Positions 7,508 through 17,375 of a stretch of 64,000 bases of DNA are shown piece by piece. The translations under genes and the position numbers were made by a program. Numbering within the stretch: position 1 is the stretch's first letter; each line of letters begins with the position of its first letter. Source of the stretch: DATCYX01 sp963714425 (GTDB lineage: Bacteria > Chloroflexota > Anaerolineae > Anaerolineales > UBA4823). Location: NCBI GenBank assembly GCA_963714425.1, contig CAVQOI010000014.1:186001-250000 (forward strand), read 5' to 3'. The notes beneath the pieces are model-generated. The model was not told the origin of the DNA. It made no database searches and worked only from the letters and a program-made list of their open reading frames with translations.

Positions 7508-9946
7508 TTATTTTACTTGAAATACCCAGGTGCCACCCTCGTTGTAAAGCAATGTAAATAAGTTACTGTTAACCAGGGAAGAGGGGGAGAGCACGCCGCC
7601 ACGCGCGCCAATATAAATAAACCCGATCTTTTCCCTGCTGAGTAGACCGTGCAAGCTCTCCGAGTCTGCACTCAGATCGATAACCTCCTCTGTGACTTGG
7701 TTGATGTGGCTAATGCGGTCAGTGTGAATATCGAAGCCATACAGCACTGGGGGAGGGATTGTGCGTTGCCCGGATATGGGCGTGATCCAGTAGCCGCCAT
7801 CATAGCCAGCGAATAATCCGTAGCCCCAAGGAAACGGGTTGATCAGGATGGTCTCATCCTGGGGGATGTTTTCCTGTATCCAGTCCAGCGCAGGGATATC
7901 CGCCTGGCGGGTGAGGAAAGTAATTGGGTTCAGGATAGGAATCAACTGGCGAGCAGCATACCAGCAAAGCCCCACAGCAGCAATTGCTAAAGATGCAAAA
8001 TATACTTTGCGCCAGTTATTTGGCATTCGGTTGGCAAGCCAATCAATTCCTCCTGCAATGGCATATCCACCGAGTACAGCTATAGGCATGAACAGGCTTA
8101 TTTCAACTGAGAGGTTGTTGATAAAGCTATGCATCCAGCCCAAAGCATCAAGATTGGCAAGAAACATAAGCAATCCCACCCAAAGAGACAACATCATCCC
8201 GAGTGAGGGTTTCCTCCACAGGCTGAGCAATAATCCTGCACCTGCCAGGTAAAGCGATGTGGTGCCTTGTGCGCTGGTCAAGAAAGCCCAGGCGAAACCG
8301 CTAAAAAAAGGCTCTGATATGGGAGTCTGAATCCATGCATTATTGCCGAACTGAGCCGAGACCATCGAATCCAGCCAGGGCAGCAGGAGCAGAATACTGG
8401 CACCTGCCACTGTAACGACCTTTAAGGGCTCAGACGAGCGAAACGGGATATATTCGTGTAGCCGGAGCAAGGACGGGGTAATTAGCTTTTGATATACATC
8501 TCCTAGCGCCCTGATGATGAAATCAGCGACGAGCAAGCAGGCAAAAAAGACCGCTACGCGGTAATGCATGAGGAACAATCCGGCACACGCAACAGCAGCG
8601 AGAAAGAATCGATTCCAAGGATAATTGCGATGAAATTGGAGAGCGGGTAGGGACTTGATCAAAGCAAAGGCGACTGGAAGAAGCAGTATTCCCCCAAGCT
8701 GTGTGAAGCGCCCCCAGCTCGCATAGTAAGCAGGCATAGGCGTGAAAAACGCCGTTATCAAGGCGGCTACCAGACCGGCGAGACGCTCTCCGGTTAGCGT
8801 TTTGGCAAACAGGTAGACAGCGAAAACGCTGCAAGCATTGAGAACTTGACCCAGGAGAAGCATGCCAATGCGCATATCCAGCTTTGATAACCAGAGAAAG
8901 GTTGCCAGCAGGCTGTGGAAGCCGGGATGATAGGCATATCCTTCTGCTTCTAGATACGGAAGGTAGCTTTCTGGGTAGCCGCCCCGCTCCATGATCAGGC
9001 GGGTGATGAGGCCGTGATGGACGGAGTCCACCCACGCAGGAGCGACCAGGTCGCGCACCATGATTAAGCGCACTGCCAGCGCGCCGGCAAATACCACCAT
9101 CATCCACAGGCTGTACGTGTTAAGGTGCGGGAAGGTCAGTCGGGTTCGCAGTGTTTTCAAAAGGGACACTGCCAGCATCGCCCCCGCGCCAAAGAGCACC
9201 AGGGTACGGCTCCAAGGGAGACGCAGCTGTGTCGTCCACAGCATAAGCAACGGGATAAGTGCCAGGCTCAGACCTATCGTTAGAGCAATCCTCTCTGGAA
9301 GCTCGTCTTTTTCGCTCGAATCAGGGCTGGATGTGATTGATAGGAGGAACCAGCCTGGGAGCAACATCACACCAGCCAGGGGGAGCAATAGCCAGATCTT
9401 TCCAATAACCCTTTTCGAATCATCGATGACAGCCTGGCTGTTGTAATCGTACGAGAGGCGAAAGGCGATGTCGCCTGGCAAGCTCATCTTATCCCAATAG
9501 GCTTCGCCTGAAGGATAAGCATCTTCTTCGCTGCCCAAAACCTGGATGCGCCCAGCTGTTGGAAGCACAGACAGGTAGTAGGATTGTCCGGGAGGATCTG
9601 ACTGAGGAGGCAGCCTAACTTCAATCGGAGTTGCGTGTCCGCTGGCACTCAACGGGATGGTTACTACATAGAGTGGGTTTTGGTCACCAGGTTGGTGAAA
9701 GAGCTGAAGAATTAGCTCTCCGTCGAAGGCAGGCTCATCTTTGGGGGTAGATAGCCAGAGCGTAACGCCGTTCAATTGTCTGCGGCGTGAAATAAACGTC
9801 TGTCCGGCAGTATGTCCTGGCTCCAGTGTGACGACCACAGAACCAAAATCTTCCTGTGCAGATTCCGGATCGTTCAGGGTTATGCAGCTGCTGAGCGCAA
9901 TGCTGAGAAGAAATATCCAAAAAACGCGAAGGTGGGTTCGCCGCAT
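7508..9946 (-). CDS. Large polytopic membrane protein, glycosyltransferase-like, with lipoprotein-type N terminus
   Basis: About 812 residues from the ATG at 9946. The open frame extends to 10186, but those codons overlap the end of prfB and lack a signal. The N terminus has basic residues, a hydrophobic core and a lipobox-like LSSC. An extracytoplasmic beta-rich region of about 180 residues follows, then a dozen or more membrane helices (residues about 190-690) and a soluble C-terminal part with an NPFPWGYGLFAGYDGG stretch. The layout resembles GT39/ArnT-type polyprenyl-sugar transferases, but I do not see a clean DD/DE catalytic motif. Function is not assigned. Confidence 0.7.
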   Translation of the reverse strand: MRRTHLRVFWIFLLSIALSSCITLNDPESAQEDFGSVVVTLEPGHTAGQTFISRRRQLNGVTLWLSTPKDEPAFDGELILQLFHQPGDQNPLYVVTIPLSASGHATPIEVRLPPQSDPPGQSYYLSVLPTAGRIQVLGSEEDAYPSGEAYWDKMSLPGDIAFRLSYDYNSQAVIDDSKRVIGKIWLLLPLAGVMLLPGWFLLSITSSPDSSEKDELPERIALTIGLSLALIPLLMLWTTQLRLPWSRTLVLFGAGAMLAVSLLKTLRTRLTFPHLNTYSLWMMVVFAGALAVRLIMVRDLVAPAWVDSVHHGLITRLIMERGGYPESYLPYLEAEGYAYHPGFHSLLATFLWLSKLDMRIGMLLLGQVLNACSVFAVYLFAKTLTGERLAGLVAALITAFFTPMPAYYASWGRFTQLGGILLLPVAFALIKSLPALQFHRNYPWNRFFLAAVACAGLFLMHYRVAVFFACLLVADFIIRALGDVYQKLITPSLLRLHEYIPFRSSEPLKVVTVAGASILLLLPWLDSMVSAQFGNNAWIQTPISEPFFSGFAWAFLTSAQGTTSLYLAGAGLLLSLWRKPSLGMMLSLWVGLLMFLANLDALGWMHSFINNLSVEISLFMPIAVLGGYAIAGGIDWLANRMPNNWRKVYFASLAIAAVGLCWYAARQLIPILNPITFLTRQADIPALDWIQENIPQDETILINPFPWGYGLFAGYDGGYWITPISGQRTIPPPVLYGFDIHTDRISHINQVTEEVIDLSADSESLHGLLSREKIGFIYIGARGGVLSPSSLVNSNLFTLLYNEGGTWVFQVK

Positions 9947-9989
9947 AAGCCTACAAGGAGCGGCGCAGATCCCACGCACGAGCTGTGCA

Positions 9990-11100
9990 CTAAGCCGGGT
10001 CTGTCCCCTTTTTCCCATTTCCGACGTTGGCGCGCAGGTATGCTTCGATGAAATTATCAATATCGCCGTTGAGCACGGCGGTTGTGTTGCCAGTCTCGTA
10101 ATCAGTGCGGTGATCTTTGACCATCTGGTACGGATGCAGGACGTACGAGCGAATCTGGCTGCCCCACTCAACTTTTTTAAACTCACCTCGCAGCTCGGCG
10201 ATATGCTCCTCTTGCGCTTCCTGCTTCAACGCAAGCAGGCGAGCGCGCAGCACACGCATGGCATTCTCGCGGTTTTGCGTCTGAGAGCGCTCATTCTGGC
10301 AGGTGACAACGATGCCGGTGGGTAGGTGGGTGATACGGATTGCGGTTGCGTTTTTCTGAACGTTCTGACCACCCGCGCTCGATGAGCGGTAGACATCGAT
10401 GCGCAGGTCGTCTGAGTTTATCTGCAGTTCATCGTCACTCTCAACCTGAGGCAGAACCTCGACAAGCGCAAAGGATGTATGCCTGCGGTGTGCCGAGTCG
10501 AAAGGGGAGAGGCGTACCAGGCGGTGTACACCTTTTTCGGCGCGCAAGTAGCCGTAGGCATATGCCCCATCAACAGCGATGGTTATGCTCTTGATGCCAG
10601 CTTCTTCTCCCTCGCTGTAATCAAGAACCTCGGTCTTGAACCCACGGTTTTCCGCCCAGCGCAGGTACATACGCTCCAGCATCTCCGCCCAATCTTGAGA
10701 ATCGGTGCCACCCGCTCCCGCATGGACTGCCAGTAGCGCGTCACCACGATCATATTTACCGGAAAGCATTGCGTAAAACTCGCGTTTGGCGACCTGTGCC
10801 TCCAGCGCTTCCACCTCGCTGCTCAACTCCGCATCCAGGCTTTCATCTTCCAAAAGCGCCAGGTCGAGGGCATCAGCGAGGCGTTGTCTTAGGGATTTCC
10901 AGTCTTCCAGCTCCTCCTTCAAGGAGGAGAACTGTTTCATCACCTGCTGGGCGTTTTCTGGGTCTTCCCACAGGTGCGGATTTTCAGATTGCTTTTGGAG
11001 TTTATCTAGCTGGGATTCGCGTACAGGTAAGTCAAAGACGCACCATGAGGTGCTGAAGTTGATCCTGGGTATATTGCAGGCGTTCAATCAAGTCTTGCAT
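9990..11100 (-). CDS. prfB: Peptide chain release factor 2, with programmed +1 frameshift
   Basis: RF2 reads UGA and UAA stops. Translation starts at the ATG at 11100 (AGGAG about 10 bases upstream), runs 22 codons to CTT TGA C, and must shift +1 at 11034 to continue into the long frame, giving about 369 residues. This is the classic autoregulatory RF2 site: low RF2 lets the ribosome pause at UGA and slip on CUU. The upstream GGTG is only a short Shine-Dalgarno match compared with E. coli. The SPF tripeptide (RLSPFDSAH) and GGQ (SSSAGGQNVQK) are intact. The in-frame ATG at 11087 is not the real start. Confidence 0.95.
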
Positions 11101-11230
11101 TCAATAATTCTCCTAGCGTCCCCTATTGTACTTCATTTCTCGCCAGGGGATAAATGCGAATTTATCCTGATTCCTGCTGGTTGATTTTTGAAATCAATCC
11201 TCCCAGATATTCGAAGGACAGAACTTCCTC

Positions 11231-11258
11231 TTGACAGGCAGTCTTTTTCGTATATAAT
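11231..11258 (+). promoter_or_regulatory. Consensus sigma70 promoter of the T-box/trpB transcript
   Basis: TTGACA at 11231-11236, a 16-base spacer and TATAAT at 11253-11258. Predicted transcription start is about 11265, just before T-box stem I. Confidence 0.85.
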
Positions 11259-11264
11259 CGACCC

Positions 11265-11614
11265 AACTTCATCCAGAATGACTTTGATGAGGACTAGTAA
11301 GCCTCAGTCAGGCAGTCCAGAGAGTGGGGAAGAGGTGTGAGCCCCGCCTGCACCCTGAAGCTGAATGGACCTCGGAGTTGCCAGGTGAACCGCCTGATAA
11401 GCGAATAGCCTGCGCCGGGATTGCCTCCGTTATCCGGGCAGAGGTATAACCTTCAACTGAAAAGTTGAAGGCGTACCGAAAACGAGTGAGGCTGGCCTCC
11501 TGTTGATATACCCGTCGCATCATCGGCGGGTTTTTGTTTCGAACAGAAGCGGCCTAATCGGGGTGGCACCACGGACATGCGCGTTCGTCCCCATTGGGGG
11601 GACGGGCGCGTTTT
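11265..11614 (+). promoter_or_regulatory. Tryptophan-specific T-box leader
   Basis: The leader senses uncharged tRNA and controls read-through into trpB. Stem I begins with GATGAGGACTAGTAAG near 11288, contains the conserved AGAGAG bulge, and has the specifier loop GAA-TGG-ACCTC with the Trp codon TGG at 11366-11368. Further stems follow, including CCTTCAACT paired with AGTTGAAGG near 11450-11472 and a hairpin near 11508-11530 followed by TTTTTG. The T-box sequence GGGGTGGCACCACGG lies at 11560-11574 and competes with the terminator at 11579-11614. Specifier, T-box, terminator and downstream gene agree on tryptophan. Confidence 0.93.
11579..11614 (+). terminator. T-box regulated intrinsic terminator
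   Basis: A hairpin of about 13 pairs (GCGCGTTCGTCCCC against GGGGACGGGCGCG with two G-U pairs) is followed by TTTT. It overlaps the 3' side of the antiterminator, so binding of uncharged tRNA-Trp would prevent its formation. Confidence 0.88.
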
Positions 11615-11665
11615 GCTATTTCGGTTCGGTTAAACCTATATCTAAGGTCGAAACAGGAGGAACTC

Positions 11666-13039
11666 ATGTCCACACAAACTCGATTCTTGCTTGGCGAATC
11701 TGATCTGCCAAAGTTTTGGTACAACGTAAACGCAGATATGCCTGTGCCGCCCGCACCCGTGTTGAATCCGCAGACCATGGAACCAGTGACACCGGATTTT
11801 CTTTCCGTTCTATTTCCGATGGACCTGATCCTGCAGGAAGTCAGCACGGAGCGATTCATAGAGATCCCCAAAGAGGTGAGGGAAATTTACAAGCTGTACC
11901 GCCCCACGCCATTGCTGCGTGCTCGACGTCTCGAGAAGGCTTTGGACACCCCGGCACACATCTATTTCAAATACGAAGGCGCTTCACCTGCCGGCAGCCA
12001 CAAACCGAATACTGCCATCGCCCAGGCGTACTACAACAAGCTCAGCGGGACAAAAGCTCTGACCACCGAGACTGGCGCCGGTCAATGGGGTTCAGCCCTG
12101 GCTTTGGCGTGCAGCTTCTTTGACCTGGAGCTTGAAGTGTATATGGTCAAGGTCTCTTACACGCAAAAACCTTACCGTAGAATCATGATGGAAACCTACG
12201 GGGCGCAAGTATTCCCCAGCCCCACGGAACGCACCCAATACGGGCGATCTGTGCTGGCCCAAGATCCTGAAAGCCCTGGCTCCCTGGGAATTGCCATCTC
12301 AGAGGCCGTTGAAGTAGCTGCCACATCCGGCGGGGCCAAGAAATACAGCCTCGGCTCTGTGCTCAATCACGTCATTTTGCACCAGACCGTGATAGGCGAG
12401 GAATTGCTCAAGCAAATGGATCTGGCAGGTGAGTATCCAGATGTAGTCATTGGCTGCGCTGGAGGCGGCTCGAACTTTTCAGGGATCGCTTACCCCTTCT
12501 TGCGGGAGAACCTGAAGAATGGCAAGAAAACCCGCTTGCTTGCAGTCGAGCCGAGCGCAGCTCCGTCGATGACGCGTGGTAAATACACTTTTGATTACGG
12601 TGATACCGCCCGTATGGCCCCTGTTGTAAAGATGCATACCTTGGGTCACGATTTTATACCTGCGCCAATTCATGCCGGTGGATTACGCTATCATGGCATG
12701 GCACCCAGTCTATCTGCCCTATACGACGCTGGCTTTGTACAAGCTGTGGCCGTACATCAACTGGCAACTTTCGAGGCAGCCATGCTTTTCGCGCGCAACG
12801 AAGGGATCATCCCTGCGCCAGAGAGTGCGCATGCCATCCGCGCTGCCATCGATGAAGCCCTAGATGCAAAAGAGAAAGGTGAGCCTCGCGTGATCCTGTT
12901 CAACCTGTCGGGGCACGGGAACTTCGATATGGCTGCTTACCAGGACTACTTAGCCGGCAATCTTAAGGATTACGAGTACCCGGCCGAAGCGATTGCTAAC
13001 TCACTGAAAAAGGTGCCACAAGTGGCGTTACCCGCATAG
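11666..13039 (+). CDS. trpB: Tryptophan synthase beta chain, TrpB2 type
   Basis: 457 residues from the ATG at 11666 with AGGAGG 5 bases upstream; a longer frame to 11594 runs back through the terminator. PLP-dependent synthase joining indole and serine. The length, N-terminal extension and KYEGASPAGSHKPNTA segment (PLP lysine about residue 113) identify the TrpB2 class rather than the classic TrpB1. The glycine-rich phosphate loop CAGGGSNF is present. No trpA is nearby, typical of TrpB2, which may salvage free indole or pair with a distant TrpA. Expression is controlled by the Trp T-box upstream, which supports a real role in tryptophan supply. Confidence 0.93.
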   Translation: MSTQTRFLLGESDLPKFWYNVNADMPVPPAPVLNPQTMEPVTPDFLSVLFPMDLILQEVSTERFIEIPKEVREIYKLYRPTPLLRARRLEKALDTPAHIYFKYEGASPAGSHKPNTAIAQAYYNKLSGTKALTTETGAGQWGSALALACSFFDLELEVYMVKVSYTQKPYRRIMMETYGAQVFPSPTERTQYGRSVLAQDPESPGSLGIAISEAVEVAATSGGAKKYSLGSVLNHVILHQTVIGEELLKQMDLAGEYPDVVIGCAGGGSNFSGIAYPFLRENLKNGKKTRLLAVEPSAAPSMTRGKYTFDYGDTARMAPVVKMHTLGHDFIPAPIHAGGLRYHGMAPSLSALYDAGFVQAVAVHQLATFEAAMLFARNEGIIPAPESAHAIRAAIDEALDAKEKGEPRVILFNLSGHGNFDMAAYQDYLAGNLKDYEYPAEAIANSLKKVPQVALPA

Positions 13040-13066
13040 CGGGAGCGAAATATTTCATGAAGAACG

Positions 13067-13098
13067 GGGAGTTGCTGGTGAATTTGCCAGCAACTCCC
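13067..13098. terminator. Perfect 12-bp hairpin between convergent trpB and sensor kinase genes
   Basis: GGGAGTTGCTGG (13067-13078) and CCAGCAACTCCC (13087-13098) form a perfect stem with an 8-base loop, 27 bases after the trpB stop. No T-run follows on either strand, so termination may be weak or Rho-assisted. The rest of 13040-13251 shows no gene. Confidence 0.5.
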
Positions 13099-13251
13099 TC
13101 AGTAAGGATTACGCATCCCCGCAGTTTCGTTGGGCGAGATGGGGAAACGGATTTCCAGAAACCGAGACGTATCCCTGTTGCTTTTGGGATAACTAGACGA
13201 TTACCATGTAAAAACGCGGAAACGACTGGTCGTAAGGGAGATTTTGAAACC

Positions 13252-16200
13252 CTATTCTGGTGGCACTACGGGGATAGTGAAGAGGAAAGTTGTCCCTTTC
13301 CCCAGCTCGCTTTCGAACCAGATACGCCCCCCTTGCATCTCAACCAGATGGCGGGTGATATTTAAGCCCAGCCCTGTACCCGCAGTCTCGCGAATATTCT
13401 GGTCTTCTGAGCGGAAGAATTTCTGGAATAGATTCTTTTGATCTTCGGGTGATATTCCAAAGCCCGTGTCTTGGACACTTACGCATACAGCCTCAGATGA
13501 CCCATGTTGATCCCCAATATCAGGTGACCTGCTCGCTTTGATCGTTATGATGCCCTCTCTAGGTGTATATTTATTTGCATTGCTGATCAGATTAGTCAGC
13601 ACCTGGGTAATCCTGTTTAAGTCACCCCACACTGCAGGTATTTCTGTTGGGAGGTCGACACAGATGGTTTGACTTTTTTCGTCAATTTGTGCCTTCTGGG
13701 CTTGGATCACCTCAGGGATCACCTCCGCAAGGTTGATGGCGCTAAAATCAAGACGCATGCGCCCAGCTTCAATACGAGATACATCCGCCAGATCGGATAC
13801 CAGGGTTGCCATGCGGTTGACGTTGGATCGAACGATATTAAGGAAGTCATTCTGCTCGTCGTTGATGGGACCAACCACACTTTTCGCGAGCAGGTCTGTG
13901 TAGCCTCGGATGGCGGTCATCGGCGTCTTCAATTCGTGAGAGACGAGCGAAACAAAATCGCTTTTAGCGATGTTGGCGGCTTGCACCTCGGCGTAAAGTT
14001 GGGCGTTGGAGATGGCTATGGCGGCATGATCGCTCAGGCGCGACAGGAAGTCCATGGTTTCTTTCGGGTAGGTGTCGTGGAGGCAGCTCTCTAACACGAT
14101 CATACCGATCACCTGATCCGTTCGCCGGATGGGGATGGCAATCTGGCTCTTTGCTTCTCTTAGAAGCGACCCTGCTTGCGGAATAGGGTTGGTTGTATAT
14201 GTGTGCAATTGTGGCTGCCCAGTATCGATGGCAACCAGAATGCCAGGATGCGTAATTAAAAGGTGTTGCTCCCCATCCATTTCCCCTCGTGTGCTGAAGG
14301 GTTGATCAAACCCCTGAGATGCCATGACATGGATCTCCTTGGGGGAATCTCCGCTTCTATTCAATAATCCTGCCAGTCCAGCCTCGGCATGTGCCTGGCG
14401 CATTGCCCATTCGAGGGTAATTCGCATTGATCGCTCCAAATCAAGGCTTGCGTTCAGCTCGCGATCAATTCGCTGCATCACCGACAGCTCTTCGACACGA
14501 GCAGTGAGGGCTTCGTCGGTCTGCGTATATAAGCGCGCGTTTTCGACCGCCACAGCTGCCTGGCTGGCAAATGTCACCAGGAGACCCTCGTCATCTGCAT
14601 TGTAAGGCGAGCCATCCCGTTTGTTGATGACCTCTATCACACCAATTGCGCGCTCGTGTGCTAGCATGGGGACGACAAGCAGATCTCGGGTTACAAATCC
14701 GGTTTTTCTATCCGTTGTATCCGACCAACCTTGCGTCTTACGCACGTCATTGGCAATGATCGGTTTGGCGTCCTGCAATGCTCTACCCACCAGTCCTGTG
14801 CCCGGCGGCAGCCTTTTACCAACCAACTCATCAGCTACAGGTCCAACGGTGACTTCAAAGATCAATTCATTGGTCTGCTCGTCAACAATGAACAGGCTGC
14901 CGGCTTCACTGTTCAGGATGTCTGTTGCGCTGACGAGTATTTGGCTGAGGAGCGGCTTGAGCTCCAGAGTCGATGTCAGACTACGGCCAACCTCGTTGAG
15001 CGTTGACAGCTGCAGTGCGCGCCGCTCGCTCTCTTGCAAGAGCTGCGCTTTCACGAGCGCTCCAGCGGCTTGATCGGCAATCGCCTGAAGCAAATTGGCC
15101 TGCCGTTGGGTGATGACTTGCGAGGGATCACGACATCCCAGGCTCAGGGCGCCAATTGAATCAGCGCCGGTATTCAGCGGTACACCTACCCACGCAAAGA
15201 TCTCTGTCGCATGTGCAAGGATGCTTTGGTCACGGCATTCGTTGACAAAGTCATCGGTGATGAGAGCACGCCGGGAATTAATAACTACCTCCTCGAGATT
15301 TTCCCCTGATGTAAGGGGGACATGCTCTTTCTCGCTGAGGCGTTCGTCATTTTCGAGATGATATAGACACACCAGCTGGTGACCGATCTTGAGGATCACT
15401 CGCATGTCCCGGGTGGGGATGAGCTTGTTCGTTTGCGCATATATCAGCTCGAGAATATCATCGAACCCTAGCGTGATATTAACTCCTTGGGCGATGCTTG
15501 TCAGCACTTCCATTTCATGGATGCGCCGCTCTAATTTATCGACGCGTTGAGCGCGCTCGACTGCGAGAGCAGCTTGATCGCCTAGCGATTCCAGGTATTG
15601 CAAGTCATCTTTCGTATAGCCTTCTCCCGCACGGATTGGGCCGAGCGCTAGCCAACCGATCAAGCGGGAATCCCCGATTAAAGGCACGAATACCTCAGCA
15701 CCTAAGAGCGCCAGGTGGGCGCGTTCAGACTGAAATATCGCCGGAAGCGTATCCGTGCTACTCAGAAATATGGAGCTCCGCCTACGGATTAGCTCCTGTA
15801 CGAGGACGCTATTGGCAGGAAAGATGACATCTAAAGTTGGCTTACCTTGGTCATCTTCTCCGGGGACATATTTGTTGCTTTGGATATCCTGGATGAAAAT
15901 GTGGAGAATTGAGGGGTCTATCAGCTGCTGGACAGCATGCCTCAAGTGGTGGAGAATAGTGCCAAGCTCGCTGGTATGAGTTAGCACCTGTTCGAATATC
16001 TGTAATTGTTCTTGGTAGCGCGTTACGTTATGGAGAAATTTCCCGTCAATGTACACCTGCAGACGTTGTCGCACGGGCTGCAGGAAAATGGCGAAGACAA
16101 ACACCATCAGCCCTATCAAAATCGGGTAGGTGGGAGGTAGAAGCCTACCGAATATTATGCTTGTGCCGCTGACTAATGCGACATAAACTACCGCCGCCAG

Positions 16201-17295
16201 AATTGAGATGATCGCATAGAGCGTAGCCCTGCTAAGCAAGAGATCAATATTTATAAGCCGGGGACGCAGAATGGCGTAAGCGATTATTACCGGAGTGAAA
16301 GCTAAGGGAAGCAGCAATAACTGGGAGAACTGAAGCTCCGGCTGCAATATTGAGAGCACAAGCCAAACACCCATTGGACCAAGGGAAATCCCGGCTCCTA
16401 ATAAGATAAGGCGCGCTAGCTCCCTCACGATCGGGGATGCGGAGTTAGATCGCACCACGCTTGTCCAGATCAGGAAGGCGACTGCTGCGATGGCTGCATA
16501 AAAGTACTCGATTATCCTAAGGAGGGTGTATGCAGCGGGATTCTCGCTGTAGTACAGGGAGTAGAGCGAAACTGCAGCCAGCAACAGGCTAAGGAGGTAG
16601 CCAACCCAGCGTGAATGAGGATATCGAGTGGTAAACGGGACCTGCTCTGGAAATAGCATCGTCATGTTAAGGAGGGCACCGCCTACGAGAGCGATCGATA
16701 TCGTCCACAATGGGACCAGCAAAGTGGCGGTGTAGGTATCAAAGAATCCGGCCAGACCCACGCTCATTGTCGCTGTGAAGAGAATGTACGCCCTTCCGAT
16801 AGAGTCTGATCTGCGCAAGGCGAACATCCAAATGCTACACCCCAGAAAAACCAGGCCAATCACATAAGGGATGATGAAATTAGGAATGAGATTCTGAACG
16901 GGGTACTTTTGGAGGCTGATCTCAGCGATGAATTCTTCTCCACCGGTGTCTCTAAAGGTTAGCGCGACCCATTCGCCGGATTGACGCGCGGTGAGCAAGT
17001 GATAAAGCTGCCGAGGGCCAACGATAGGCAGATCATCCACAGCCACCAAACGGGCATCATTGGGAATAAGCTGGGGATCCTGGTTTCCACCTGGGGGTAC
17101 CGAACCCGTGTAAACCAGGCGGTGATCCAGGGAAAAGCCCAAAGAGGGAGTGCGCGCCCATTGGGAGGCAATGAGCGGGTAGATAGCAAAACCAAGTAAC
17201 GCGCTCAGCAGATAGATGAAAACAAGGATTGGGGGTGCGTTGCGACTCAGAGGCGCAATGAATGATGCCCAGGGTAGTTTCACCTTAAGGGACAT
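13252..17295 (-). CDS. Large membrane sensor histidine kinase with PDZ-like and four GAF domains
   Basis: 1347 residues. The N terminus has a membrane helix, a PDZ-like extracytoplasmic segment (about 50-130, LDHRLVYTG...LVAVDDLPI), then a set of about eight helices. Four GAF-type sensor domains occupy roughly 400-1100. The kinase core follows: HisKA with SHELKTPMTAIRGY (phospho-acceptor His about residue 1118) and a HATPase with N-box LISNANKYT, G1 DTGFGISPED and GTGLGL. It should sense an envelope or redox/ligand signal and phosphorylate a response regulator, but no regulator gene is adjacent. The N-terminal half is unusually elaborate; the ligand is unknown. Confidence 0.92.
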   Translation of the reverse strand: MSLKVKLPWASFIAPLSRNAPPILVFIYLLSALLGFAIYPLIASQWARTPSLGFSLDHRLVYTGSVPPGGNQDPQLIPNDARLVAVDDLPIVGPRQLYHLLTARQSGEWVALTFRDTGGEEFIAEISLQKYPVQNLIPNFIIPYVIGLVFLGCSIWMFALRRSDSIGRAYILFTATMSVGLAGFFDTYTATLLVPLWTISIALVGGALLNMTMLFPEQVPFTTRYPHSRWVGYLLSLLLAAVSLYSLYYSENPAAYTLLRIIEYFYAAIAAVAFLIWTSVVRSNSASPIVRELARLILLGAGISLGPMGVWLVLSILQPELQFSQLLLLPLAFTPVIIAYAILRPRLINIDLLLSRATLYAIISILAAVVYVALVSGTSIIFGRLLPPTYPILIGLMVFVFAIFLQPVRQRLQVYIDGKFLHNVTRYQEQLQIFEQVLTHTSELGTILHHLRHAVQQLIDPSILHIFIQDIQSNKYVPGEDDQGKPTLDVIFPANSVLVQELIRRRSSIFLSSTDTLPAIFQSERAHLALLGAEVFVPLIGDSRLIGWLALGPIRAGEGYTKDDLQYLESLGDQAALAVERAQRVDKLERRIHEMEVLTSIAQGVNITLGFDDILELIYAQTNKLIPTRDMRVILKIGHQLVCLYHLENDERLSEKEHVPLTSGENLEEVVINSRRALITDDFVNECRDQSILAHATEIFAWVGVPLNTGADSIGALSLGCRDPSQVITQRQANLLQAIADQAAGALVKAQLLQESERRALQLSTLNEVGRSLTSTLELKPLLSQILVSATDILNSEAGSLFIVDEQTNELIFEVTVGPVADELVGKRLPPGTGLVGRALQDAKPIIANDVRKTQGWSDTTDRKTGFVTRDLLVVPMLAHERAIGVIEVINKRDGSPYNADDEGLLVTFASQAAVAVENARLYTQTDEALTARVEELSVMQRIDRELNASLDLERSMRITLEWAMRQAHAEAGLAGLLNRSGDSPKEIHVMASQGFDQPFSTRGEMDGEQHLLITHPGILVAIDTGQPQLHTYTTNPIPQAGSLLREAKSQIAIPIRRTDQVIGMIVLESCLHDTYPKETMDFLSRLSDHAAIAISNAQLYAEVQAANIAKSDFVSLVSHELKTPMTAIRGYTDLLAKSVVGPINDEQNDFLNIVRSNVNRMATLVSDLADVSRIEAGRMRLDFSAINLAEVIPEVIQAQKAQIDEKSQTICVDLPTEIPAVWGDLNRITQVLTNLISNANKYTPREGIITIKASRSPDIGDQHGSSEAVCVSVQDTGFGISPEDQKNLFQKFFRSEDQNIRETAGTGLGLNITRHLVEMQGGRIWFESELGKGTTFLFTIPVVPPE

Positions 17296-17375
17296 AGAAT
17301 AATTGTATGGTGATTGTGGTGAAAGGTCAATTAAAAAGCGGGGTTGACTGCCTGAGGGTTTTGCAAGGCGGGTGC

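Noticed and set aside
11308..11523. 71-codon minus-strand frame in the T-box leader
   Set aside because: It lies within conserved T-box structure and has no homology I recognise.
13057..13365. 102-codon plus-strand frame after trpB
   Set aside because: It crosses a perfect hairpin and the end of the convergent kinase gene.
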